Of a stretch of DNA of 64,000 bases, positions 6,829 through 14,359 are shown piece after piece; position 1 is the first letter of the stretch; every line of letters starts with the position of its first letter. Location: contig CAYRVH010000001.1 of assembly GCA_964427855.1 (NCBI GenBank), forward strand, positions 62,001 to 126,000, written 5' to 3'. Made by a program: the position numbers and the translations under genes. The notes beneath the pieces were generated by a model that saw only the letters and a program-made list of their open reading frames with translations, did not search any database and had not been told where the DNA came from. This DNA is from JAUPKT01 sp964427855. GTDB taxonomy: Bacteria > Desulfobacterota > Desulfomonilia > Desulfomonilales > Desulfomonilaceae.

Positions 6829-7602
6829 GTGAGAGTAGCGGCGTTATCAGCGGCGAGAATCCTGCGCCTCGTGTCGGGGCTCATTGCGCTGGCAGTTTTG
6901 CTCAATGCGACCTTTGTGCCCCACGTCGAAGCCCACAAAGTCAACGTGTTTGCGTACGTTGAAGGCGACCAAGTCGTGGTGGAAGGGTATTTCAGCGGCA
7001 GTGTCAAGGCGCAGAATTGCCAGGTGGAAGTGTTTGACGTGACAGGCAGGAAGCTATTGGAAGGCAAGACAGATACCAAAGGGATTTTTTCTTTCAAGCT
7101 TAAGGAATTGCCGCCTTTCAAAGGCGGTTTGAAAATCGTCCTCAATGCCGAGATGGGGCATCGCGGAGAATATACGCTTCCTGAATCGGATATCCCTCGT
7201 GCGCCGAAAAAAGAATCGTCAGAACAGCCTAAGGGTGAACGCGCCACGGGCGTTGCAGAACCCGCTTCCACCGCGCAGCCCAGCGAGGCCGGGGCGCGGC
7301 CTGCCACGGCGCCGGGCGCGAAGGCCGTGGAGGCGCCGCTGGAGGCCGCGTCCAGGGAGACGGCTCAAGTTTCTGCTTCGCCCGTCATGGACGAAGCCGC
7401 GTTGCGCCGGAGTCTGGAAACCGTATTGGATCAGAAGCTTGCCCCCATTGTTCGCATGCTTGGCAATCACGAGAAGATCATGCTGGAGGAAAAAATGAGG
7501 GGCCCGAAGATGACTGATATCATTGGCGGCATTGGATGGATATTCGGCATAGTCGGGGTCTCGGCCTTCTTCTGGAGTAAGAAGCGTCCGGACAAGCCTT
7601 AG
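6829..7602 (+). CDS. nikL: NikL-like nickel transporter auxiliary protein
   Basis: A 257-residue exported, membrane-anchored protein. After a hydrophobic leader to about PHVEA the predicted mature chain begins HKVNVFAYVEGDQVVVEGYF, typical of proteins called NikL beside NikM. A carboxypeptidase-regulatory-like beta domain follows (about 35-120), then an Ala/Pro-rich linker (130-185), a short helical region (MDEAALRRSLETVLDQKL) and a C-terminal membrane segment (IIGGIGWIFGIVGVSAFFW) with a positive tail. The start is GTG at 6829 with AAAGGAG upstream. It replaces the CbiN component of cobalt systems. Its stop overlaps the ribosome-binding site of the next gene, indicating coupling. A role in metal handling or in stabilising NikM is inferred from the family. 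Confidence 0.85.
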   Translation: MRVAALSAARILRLVSGLIALAVLLNATFVPHVEAHKVNVFAYVEGDQVVVEGYFSGSVKAQNCQVEVFDVTGRKLLEGKTDTKGIFSFKLKELPPFKGGLKIVLNAEMGHRGEYTLPESDIPRAPKKESSEQPKGERATGVAEPASTAQPSEAGARPATAPGAKAVEAPLEAASRETAQVSASPVMDEAALRRSLETVLDQKLAPIVRMLGNHEKIMLEEKMRGPKMTDIIGGIGWIFGIVGVSAFFWSKKRPDKP

Positions 7603-7617
7603 GAGACAGAAAGCGTT

Positions 7618-8367
7618 TTGCCAATGGAATTAGAAGAGTTTGCCCTTGGTAACACGTGGGTTCATCGCCTGGATCCGCGTATAAAGATAGTGATTGCCGT
7701 CGTCTTTTCCGTGTTGGTCGCGTTGAATAACAGTCTCAGCTCATCTTTGTTGAGCATTCTTCTTCCTCTTTTTCTTATCCTGGCGGCGCGCTTGGATCTC
7801 AGAGCCGTGTTCGTGCGTGTAGCAATCGTCAACGGCTTTATCCTTTTTATATGGGTGTTTTTGCCGTTTACCACTCGAGGCGAGACGCTCTCTACCCTAG
7901 GGCCGCTAAGTATCCAGCGGGAGGGGATACTTCAAGCCCTTTTGATCACGGTGAAATCGAATTCGATCATCCTCATGGGGCTTGGGCTCTTGGGTACGTC
8001 CCAGGTCTTCACGCTTGTACATGCCTTGAGTCACTTGGGGATGCCCGATAAGCTGGTGCACCTTTTCTTTTTCTGTTTCAGGTACATCCATGTAATCCAT
8101 GATGAGTATCATCGACTGGTCAACGCCATGAAGATGCGAGGCTTCAAGCCCAGAACCAATATTCACACGTATCGGTCATACGCGTATCTTGTGGGCATGC
8201 TGCTTATTCGAAGTTTCGATAGGTCGAAACGCATACTCAATGCCATGAGGTGTCGGGGGTTCAAAGGAAAGTTTTATATACTGCACCATTATGAGATGAA
8301 ACGGCATGATTACGCGCTGGCTTTGTCGTCCCTCGCGTTCAGCTTAGCCCTTTTGGCAGTTCGCTAG
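7618..8367 (+). CDS. cbiQ: ECF transporter transmembrane component (NikQ/CbiQ, EcfT)
   Basis: A 249-residue membrane protein with the EcfT pattern: LEEFALGNTWVHRLDPRIKI at the N-terminus, four or five membrane spans, and two cytoplasmic Ala-Arg-Gly-type coupling motifs, here AMKMRGFKPR and AMRCRGFKGK. These couple to the ATPase. The assigned TTG at 7618 is 12 bases after AGGAG; the ATG at 7624 is equally possible and shortens the protein by two residues. It lies 15 bases after nikL and before the ATPase gene. Confidence 0.92.
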   Translation: MPMELEEFALGNTWVHRLDPRIKIVIAVVFSVLVALNNSLSSSLLSILLPLFLILAARLDLRAVFVRVAIVNGFILFIWVFLPFTTRGETLSTLGPLSIQREGILQALLITVKSNSIILMGLGLLGTSQVFTLVHALSHLGMPDKLVHLFFFCFRYIHVIHDEYHRLVNAMKMRGFKPRTNIHTYRSYAYLVGMLLIRSFDRSKRILNAMRCRGFKGKFYILHHYEMKRHDYALALSSLAFSLALLAVR

Positions 8368-8429
8368 ACCTGGGCTCGTCGGATCGCGCCGTTCAGAGTC
8401 TTTCGTTGCACAAGAGATTCTGGGAATAG

Positions 8430-9074
8430 ATGATGATACATCTGAAAGACATAGTGTTTAGGTATGGTACGAAGATTGTTCTGAACGGTCTCAACCTCCA
8501 CATAGGCCCTCGAGATCGAATCGCCCTGGTGGGATCTAATGGGAGCGGCAAGACAACACTTTGCCATATCATCATGGGCTTGTTGAGGCCGCAGTCTGGA
8601 GAGATCCACATGTTAGGCAAGAAAAGGGTTACTGAGGCGGATTTCGCCGAGATTCGCGGCAAGATAGGCTTTTTGTTTCAAGATTCCGACGATCAACTCT
8701 TTTGTCCGACGGTGATCGAGGATGTGGCATTCGGCCCGCTCAATCTCGGGCAGACGCCTGAACAGGCCCGGCGGACCGTGACAGAGACGCTGAATTCCCT
8801 GGATCTCGACGGGTTCGAAGAGCGGATCACCTATAAACTCTCCGGGGGGGAGAAAAGGCTTGTGTCGTTGGCCACGGTCCTGGCGATGCAACCCCAGTTC
8901 CTCATTCTCGACGAACCGACATCGGGACTGGACGAAAAAACCACCGCACGGCTTGTTCAGATCCTCCTGCGGTCAGCGCTTGGATATTTGATCATTTCCC
9001 ATGATCACGAGTTCGTCGCGCGCACGGCTCTCCAAGGTTATAAACTGAAAAACGGGCGCATAGAGCCTATGTAG
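8430..9074 (+). CDS. cbiO: ECF nickel/cobalt transporter ATPase (NikO/CbiO)
   Basis: A 214-residue ABC ATPase energising nickel uptake. Motifs in order: Walker A GSNGSGKTT, Q-loop FLFQDSDDQLFCPTV (the DQ-containing form typical of CbiO), signature LSGGEKR, Walker B FLILDEPTSGLD, and switch His in ISHDHEF. It is shorter than many CbiO proteins (about 270), lacking a C-terminal extension. The Shine-Dalgarno site is weak (CTGGGAATAG). It ends the rightward nik operon; the next gene is convergent. I see only a poor hairpin (about 9099-9126) as a possible shared terminator. Confidence 0.92.
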   Translation: MMIHLKDIVFRYGTKIVLNGLNLHIGPRDRIALVGSNGSGKTTLCHIIMGLLRPQSGEIHMLGKKRVTEADFAEIRGKIGFLFQDSDDQLFCPTVIEDVAFGPLNLGQTPEQARRTVTETLNSLDLDGFEERITYKLSGGEKRLVSLATVLAMQPQFLILDEPTSGLDEKTTARLVQILLRSALGYLIISHDHEFVARTALQGYKLKNGRIEPM

Positions 9075-9127
9075 AGCCCGGTTAGAGTTATTTGGCCACT
9101 TTTGCTGCCAACGGCCATGGCAAAAAC

Positions 9128-9628
9128 TCAGTATTTTGACGTACAACCAGGAAACGGACTCAAGCCCGATCCCCCTCCCTGACCGCCTCCCCCGCCGCCT
9201 TCTTGCGCGCCCACAGGAACGGGATCCTTTCCGCCGGACATGCGGAGCGTCCAACCTCGTACGCCTTGTTCTGTGCCCTGGGAAGTACTGGCAGTCACCG
9301 TTCCTTCCTTGTTGGCCAGTGTGACGCCGCATTTTGTGGTCGGTCCGGGGAACCCGTATTTCCCACTGGTATCCGCTAACACGGCGTCCACGGCACTACT
9401 CACATCCGCATCCGTGGTGGCCACCACAGATGAGGTGTTCATCAGGTCGTCAGTGAGCTTCTTGTGCACGGCGGCTTTGAGGTTATAGAGGTCGGCTAAC
9501 GCGGCTTGATCACATGAGGTCTTTTTATAATGGGAGTAGTATGGAAGGGCAATGGCTAACAAGATGCCAATGATGGCAATGGCTACCATCAATTCAGCGA
9601 TAGTAAATCCGTGTGTGCTCTTGTTCAT
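9128..9628 (-). CDS. type IV pilin-like protein with glycine-rich C-terminus
   Basis: A 166-residue protein with a class III signal: short basic leader MNKSTHG, cleavage before Phe, then FTIAELMVAIAIIGILLAIA including the conserved Glu5. The globular part has Cys in KKTSCDQAAL, TTKCGVTL and near the end (FPGCTSKY), and a Gly-rich segment of about 12 residues (EGGGGGGQGGGSG) just before the C-terminal Cys loop. The ATG at 9628 follows AAGGAG; the upstream in-frame ATG at 9667 is less likely. It stands alone, without pilus assembly genes nearby, so it may be a major pilin served by a machinery elsewhere or a pseudopilin. Confidence 0.85.
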   Translation of the reverse strand: MNKSTHGFTIAELMVAIAIIGILLAIALPYYSHYKKTSCDQAALADLYNLKAAVHKKLTDDLMNTSSVVATTDADVSSAVDAVLADTSGKYGFPGPTTKCGVTLANKEGTVTASTSQGTEQGVRGWTLRMSGGKDPVPVGAQEGGGGGGQGGGSGLSPFPGCTSKY

Positions 9629-10214
9629 ACGCTCCTTGAAAGCGCTTGCCATCGCGCTCATAGCCAATTGCGTCCGCAGCCGTTCCTGGGACGATTCTTC
9701 TCCTTTTGCTCTTTATCAAGAGCGTGATGCCAACGCCAGCCAGAGCCGCCGTGATATGAAAAAGAATCGCCTGATTACAGGGGCCGCGTTGCCTCTTTCT
9801 TGACTCATAGCACGCAGGGCCACGACGGGTATCAGGAGGTTTGCCCTGCGCCGAGATTCTTCATAGACGATTCTCAACACGTAACAGCGAATCTTATAGC
9901 ACAAATCAAGCGGATCTGACAAATGAAAATAGCCAGGAGGTTCACCAATAATTGATCGGCGGTATTTGATTCATGGAGTGATACAGAACGCTTGTCGTTT
10001 TTTGGAATCTACAACCGTTCTCAACAGAAATCACGAAATGGCTATACGCTGGTCATTCCCGTAAAAATGAGAATCCAGGAAACCCCCTATGGATCACCAC
10101 TTTCGTAAGGATGACATAGCGGAGCCTCGGGCGCCATTCGTGATTTATTTCGAGAGCTCCTAACACAGGGGAAAGTCTTGAAAACAGCAGCGCTGGGGCT
10201 TGGCTGCCGATGAG
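9629..10214. other. intergenic region
   Basis: About 590 bases. It holds the pilin leader region, a half-site TTGACTCATAGCACG (9801-9815) shared with the nickel-locus inverted repeat, and the palindromic repeat at 10052-10115. I see no credible coding frame or RNA gene. Confidence 0.6.
10052..10115. repeat. 64-bp palindromic dispersed repeat, copy 1
   Basis: Begins GTCATTCCCGTAAAAATGAG and ends CACTTTCGTAAGGATGAC, so the ends are inverted (GTCATTCC/GGATGAC). The same element occurs at 11201-11263 with about 75% identity by eye. It lies just downstream of the WalJ-like gene. Confidence 0.75.
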
Positions 10215-10988
10215 CTACCACGCGATAGTCGGCCCGACCTGATCTTGAAGGGCGCAGTAGATCGTCCCGCGCCTTGCGAGAAAGGCCTTTAAGGAATGTT
10301 TCGCCGACTCCATTGCCAGTTCGAGTCGATTATTCGTAGCCGAAATGTGCGCGAGGATAACCGCCTGCAGTTCGTCGGACGCAATGCGTTCGAGTATGCG
10401 TCCGGAGTCGACGTTCGAGAGGTGTCCCAAACGACCCTTCACTCTCTGTTTAAGTTCCCAAGGATATGGGCCGTCTCGAAGCATTTGCAGGTCATGGTTG
10501 CTCTCAAGCACCACGACTTGCAAATCCTGGAGCAGCGTAGTCACCAGGCTGGTTATGGAACCCAAGTCTGTTGCGATGCCGAGACGGGCCGGCCCGGCGC
10601 TTATTCTGAAGCCCACAGGTTCAGCGCTGTCATGAGGCACGGAAAAAGGATGGACTTTGAAACACGCCACCTGGAAGGCGCGACCAGTTTCAAACAACTC
10701 TAGGCTGTGTATCCTCCCGACGTAGTGCTGGATTTCTTCCCACGTCCCGCTGTTCATGTACAGTGGGAGCTTGTATTTGCGTGACAAGACGCCCACGCCC
10801 TTGACGTGGTCCGAGTGGCCATGGGAAACGAGAATAGCCCGCAGGGACGAAGGATCTACGCCAATTTGATCCAGCCGTTCTGTAATCTGTTTGGCGGTCA
10901 GTCCGGCGTCCACCAGTATCGAGCAACCCTTATCCTGGACAAGAAACGAATTTCCCGAACTGCCGCTTGCTAAAGGAGTTATCTGCAC
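10215..10988 (-). CDS. metallo-beta-lactamase-fold hydrolase, WalJ/YycJ-like
   Basis: A 257-residue cytoplasmic protein of the WalJ/YycJ subgroup. The N-terminus VQITPLASGSSGNSFLVQ matches the family start, followed by VDAGLTAKQITERL, the metal motif SHGHSDHVKG, later His in PFSVPHDSAEPVGF, Asp in GIATDLGS and His in ILAHISATNN. Members are thought to act as nucleases in DNA repair or cell-wall signalling. I choose the GTG at 10988, with AGGGG about 11 bases upstream, because it matches family starts; a TTG at 11033 would add 15 residues without homology. It is bracketed by the two palindromic repeats, with no operon partner evident. Confidence 0.85.
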   Translation of the reverse strand: MQITPLASGSSGNSFLVQDKGCSILVDAGLTAKQITERLDQIGVDPSSLRAILVSHGHSDHVKGVGVLSRKYKLPLYMNSGTWEEIQHYVGRIHSLELFETGRAFQVACFKVHPFSVPHDSAEPVGFRISAGPARLGIATDLGSITSLVTTLLQDLQVVVLESNHDLQMLRDGPYPWELKQRVKGRLGHLSNVDSGRILERIASDELQAVILAHISATNNRLELAMESAKHSLKAFLARRGTIYCALQDQVGPTIAW

Positions 10989-11200
10989 GGGCGTCAACCC
11001 CTGCGAAAAGGGTGTAGATTGTTGGGAGCGCAAAGTATCCCTTGTGGGAGGTCTGTGTCAAGAAGATTTGCCGGCTGCTGGCAACCTCTCTCTTGCGTGG
11101 TGAATGTGGAGGGGAGGAGGTTTTTTCTTGAGTGGCGAGGATTTTCCTTCCTGCTATAACCATTCTGAAAAGGAATTGCGAACTAATGACATGTCAAATT

Positions 11201-11263
11201 GTCATTCCCATGAAAATGGAAATCGAGAGAACTTGTTATGATCCCCACTTTCGTGAGGATGAC
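11201..11263. repeat. palindromic dispersed repeat, copy 2
   Basis: GTCATTCCCATGAAAATGGA at the left and CACTTTCGTGAGGATGAC at the right. It is colinear with copy 1 at 10052-10115 and lies 48 bases downstream of the stop of the NAD(P)HX repair gene. The rest of 10989-11311 shows nothing I can assign. Confidence 0.75.
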
Positions 11264-11311
11264 GTAATCATGGGGCACGCTCCTAATTAGTGATGAATTT
11301 GGCGAATTCCT

Positions 11312-12919
11312 CTATGTCGGAATTAAAGATGAGCGCGCGTCGGCCTCTGCCTTTGCCAGTTCGGCCAATGTTGTGGGCAGTTCGGCGATGACGTCTCCTG
11401 CCACGACCGGCGAAGGGCCTCGTTTCAGAACGACATTATCAGCTGCGAGTCCATGGATATGGACCCCGAGGGGCAATGCGATATCCACCGGTATGTTTTG
11501 AACTAATAGCCCCCCGAGGATGCCGCTGAGTACATCCCCTTGTCCGCCGGACGCCATCCAAGAGCTACCCGTGGTGTTGATAAAGACGCGCCCTTGAGGA
11601 GAAGCCGTGATGGTTCGCGCGCCTTTGAGGATGACCCATGATTTTGACTGATTCGCTGTGTCTCGTGCAGCTGATATTCTATTCTCCTGGACCTCACGCA
11701 CCGACAGGCCGGTCAGCCTCGCCATCTCGCCGGGGTGAGGGGTGAGCACGACCGTCGCCCTTGTTTTCTTGACAGCTTCCAAATTATGGGCCAGGGCATT
11801 GAGACCGTCTGCGTCAATCACGATCGAACCGCAATACTCTGCGAGGACTCGTTCCAGAAGACTCAGCACCTCCTTCCTGTTCGACAGCCCCGGTCCCAGC
11901 ACCACACAGCGTTTCCCTTGGCACAATTCCAGCACCCGCTGAGCGGATTCCTCGCCGAGATATCCCGGCATCGCCGTCTCAGGGAGGGGCTCGGTCATCT
12001 CTTCGGTCAACTTGGTTTCGAGAATGGGATTGAGAGAAGCTGCAACCGCGACAGTCACGAGCCCAGCTCCAACGAGAGACCCAGCTCGTGCAGCCATTGT
12101 TGGGGCGCCGGTCTTCCCTGGAGAGCCTCCCACCACAAGCAGATGTCCGAAAGATCCTTTGTGGTTTTCAGGGTTGGAGCGGACTTTTAAGTAGGCGTGA
12201 AAGTCTGGGCCGTCGTACAATATCGCCTGCGGCGGGCGCTTCTCCACGGCAGGGCGCGGAATGGAAATATCCACCACATGGATGCGACCACAGTAGCTCA
12301 CACCCGGGTATAGAGCCATTCCAACTTTCTGAAAACCGTATGTGACTGTGAGGTCGGCCTTCACCGCTGTACCGAGGACCTTGCCGGTATTTGCGTCGAG
12401 TCCCGAAGGTATGTCAATGGCTACCTTGAAGGCCTTGGTCTCATTGATCAAGTCGATGGCTTCTCGGTACGGCGATCGGACGTCAGCGGCAAGGCCTGTA
12501 CCCAAAATTGCATCCACAATGACGTCGCTTTCTAACCAGTGAGCGGCAGCCTCCTTCAACGCTGACAGGTCGCGTACCGCATAAATCTGATCAGTCATCT
12601 TTTCGAGGACGGAGAGGTTTATAAGGGCGTCGCCTTTGATCTTATCCCTGGGGGCTAAGAGATAGGTGCGCACCTCAGCCCCGTTGTTAAGCAAATATCT
12701 GGCGACCACGTAGCCGTCTCCCCCATTGTTCCCCGGACCAGCGACCACCACTGCCTTCAATTCATGGATTGATTTGGCAAGCGTCCCGCACAAGATTTGG
12801 AACGTTGTCCGTCCCGCGTTCTCCATGAGGACGACGCCGGGAATGCCATATTCGTTGATGGCAGCCGCGTCGAAGGCCCTTATCTCCTCCGAGGTAGCGA
12901 GATATTTCAGGGATTTCAT
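11312..12919 (-). CDS. nnr: bifunctional NAD(P)H-hydrate epimerase / ADP-dependent NAD(P)H-hydrate dehydratase
   Basis: A 535-residue cytosolic repair enzyme that converts damaged NADHX/NADPHX back to NAD(P)H. The N-terminal epimerase half (about 1-215) shows MENAGRTTFQ, GPGNNGGDGYVVARYL, DAILGTGL and IDIPSGLDANTG. The C-terminal kinase-like half (about 230-530) shows HKGSFGHLLVVGGSPGKTGA, ARAGSLVGAGLVTVAV, LGPGLS, LTPHPGEMARL and ASGGQGDVLSGILGGLL with the catalytic Asp. The ATG at 12919 is 10 bases after GGAGG; a GTG at 12925 is an alternative two codons upstream. Full length and intact. Confidence 0.95.
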   Translation of the reverse strand: MKSLKYLATSEEIRAFDAAAINEYGIPGVVLMENAGRTTFQILCGTLAKSIHELKAVVVAGPGNNGGDGYVVARYLLNNGAEVRTYLLAPRDKIKGDALINLSVLEKMTDQIYAVRDLSALKEAAAHWLESDVIVDAILGTGLAADVRSPYREAIDLINETKAFKVAIDIPSGLDANTGKVLGTAVKADLTVTYGFQKVGMALYPGVSYCGRIHVVDISIPRPAVEKRPPQAILYDGPDFHAYLKVRSNPENHKGSFGHLLVVGGSPGKTGAPTMAARAGSLVGAGLVTVAVAASLNPILETKLTEEMTEPLPETAMPGYLGEESAQRVLELCQGKRCVVLGPGLSNRKEVLSLLERVLAEYCGSIVIDADGLNALAHNLEAVKKTRATVVLTPHPGEMARLTGLSVREVQENRISAARDTANQSKSWVILKGARTITASPQGRVFINTTGSSWMASGGQGDVLSGILGGLLVQNIPVDIALPLGVHIHGLAADNVVLKRGPSPVVAGDVIAELPTTLAELAKAEADARSSLIPT

Positions 12920-12972
12920 GCCCACGCGTCCTCCGACGACGTCACGTTGCGATGAACGAGTTTGGGAACAAC

Positions 12973-14160
12973 TCAGTAGAGATTTGAGGTCGGCTCCTGC
13001 TCCCTGATGATCACAGGATGATCCAACAGTTTATCGACGCTGGAAGGCTGATCTGGCTGAGGAGGGTGGAGTTTCGCCTCCATGGCCTGCAGTTTAAGCG
13101 AAAGCTCCCAAACCTTTGTTCTCAAGTCTTGGGCTTCCTGTTTCGCGCGGTCAGTTTCGACCCGAAACTGCACAATCTCGTCTCTCGCCCTATTGGACTC
13201 TGCGCGAAATTGCTCTGCTTCTTGTTTCGATCGCTCATTCTCGGCCTTGTATTTTTCAGCTTGCTCGGCATAGCCCTGGGCGACGGCTTTCATTTGTTCT
13301 ATCTCTTGCTGAGCTCGCTGGGTTTCCTGCTGCCAGGTCTGTACCTCCTGAGCCAAGCGCTGAATTTCCTGCTGCGATTGCGCCAGTCGGTTTTGATTTG
13401 CGGCAAGTTCTTGTTGCTGTTGGGCTGCGAGGGCCTGCGTATCCTCCAACTGCTTGGTCACCCCAGCGAGTTGGTCGGTAAGTCTCGCGATTTCCGCTTC
13501 AGCGTTTGTCTTAAGTTTTGATGCATCGGCCACTGCGGTTTTCAGAGCGGCCAACAGTTCGTTCTTCTCGTCCAGGTCCTTCTTGAATTGCTCTGCCGCC
13601 GTGGTTCGTTCTTGGAGGTCTCGAGATATCTGCTCGAGTCGGGCCGTGAGTTCCTGCGTCCTCGTTTTTTCAGCTACCTGCATTTCCTCGATGGCCTTAC
13701 GCAAACGCTGCACCTCTTCATCCTTCTGACGGGCATTTTGCCTTATGGTCTCCAACTCCTTCTCTTTGGCATCGAGGTCTTGGCTCAACTCATCCAAACG
13801 ACGTCGAAATTGTTCCGCACGGAACTCGGCGAGGGCCTTCGCGCCCATGAGTTCGATTCTCTTGCGCTCGGCTTCGGGCGAAGTGTCTGACGCTTCTCCC
13901 TTTTGGAGGCTGCTGAATCGCTTTTCGGCCTCTGTCAACGCCTCCAAGAGCGACTGAACGCGTTGCATCAACTGCGCGTTGCGCTCCTTTTCCTTCTCGA
14001 GGTTTTCCCGCGCTTGCGCTATGGTGTCCTGGAGATCCGACACCAATTTCTGGTTTGCCGCAGGTTCGGAGGAAGGTTTCTGCGGGATTTCGGTCGTGCA
14101 CGCGCACAATCCGAGGAAGATCGCTGTCACGATAAGCGAAAAGAGAAGGCATTTCTTCAT
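12973..14160 (-). CDS. coiled-coil lipoprotein, function unknown
   Basis: A 395-residue protein with a lipoprotein-like signal (MKKCLLFSLIVTAIFLGLCAC) followed by a short linker and then a nearly continuous coiled coil rich in Glu, Gln, Lys, Arg and Ala (about 40-375), with repeated QQE, AEI and EAEQFRAESNRARDE blocks. The C-terminal 35 residues are Pro-containing and non-helical. It is probably tethered to the inner or outer membrane and projects into the periplasm. I recognise no specific family. The ATG at 14160 follows AAGGGATG; the upstream start at 14214 is unlikely. A perfect consensus promoter lies 69 bases upstream, suggesting constitutive, strong expression. Confidence 0.8.
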   Translation of the reverse strand: MKKCLLFSLIVTAIFLGLCACTTEIPQKPSSEPAANQKLVSDLQDTIAQARENLEKEKERNAQLMQRVQSLLEALTEAEKRFSSLQKGEASDTSPEAERKRIELMGAKALAEFRAEQFRRRLDELSQDLDAKEKELETIRQNARQKDEEVQRLRKAIEEMQVAEKTRTQELTARLEQISRDLQERTTAAEQFKKDLDEKNELLAALKTAVADASKLKTNAEAEIARLTDQLAGVTKQLEDTQALAAQQQQELAANQNRLAQSQQEIQRLAQEVQTWQQETQRAQQEIEQMKAVAQGYAEQAEKYKAENERSKQEAEQFRAESNRARDEIVQFRVETDRAKQEAQDLRTKVWELSLKLQAMEAKLHPPQPDQPSSVDKLLDHPVIIREQEPTSNLY

Positions 14161-14228
14161 GGGAACATCCCTTGCGGTCAGGCGACGCATTCGGGGGCAA
14201 GCCCGAGAGTACAAGATACTATGCTGTA

Positions 14229-14257
14229 ATTATAATCTGATAGCACTGTTATGTCAA
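14229..14257 (-). promoter_or_regulatory. perfect consensus sigma-70 promoter
   Basis: Minus strand TTGACA (14257-14252), 17-bp spacer, TATAAT (14234-14229). Transcription would start near 14222, giving a leader of about 60 bases for the coiled-coil lipoprotein gene. Confidence 0.8.
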
Positions 14258-14359
14258 CAAAACCTTCCAGAAACAGGATAAGGGATTATGACATCAATGG
14301 CCTTTTGTATTTGTTGCGCTGATGCTTTCGGAAGCGCTCCAGATCAACGGTCTCAAGAA

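Noticed and set aside
9099..9126. Inverted repeat CTTTTGC...GCAAAAA between nikO and the pilin gene
   Set aside because: The stem is short and interrupted; not strong enough to list as a terminator.
13018..13521. 167-codon plus-strand frame
   Set aside because: Antisense shadow of the coiled-coil lipoprotein; the Leu/Cys-rich translation is the expected complement of a Gln/Glu/Ala-rich coil.
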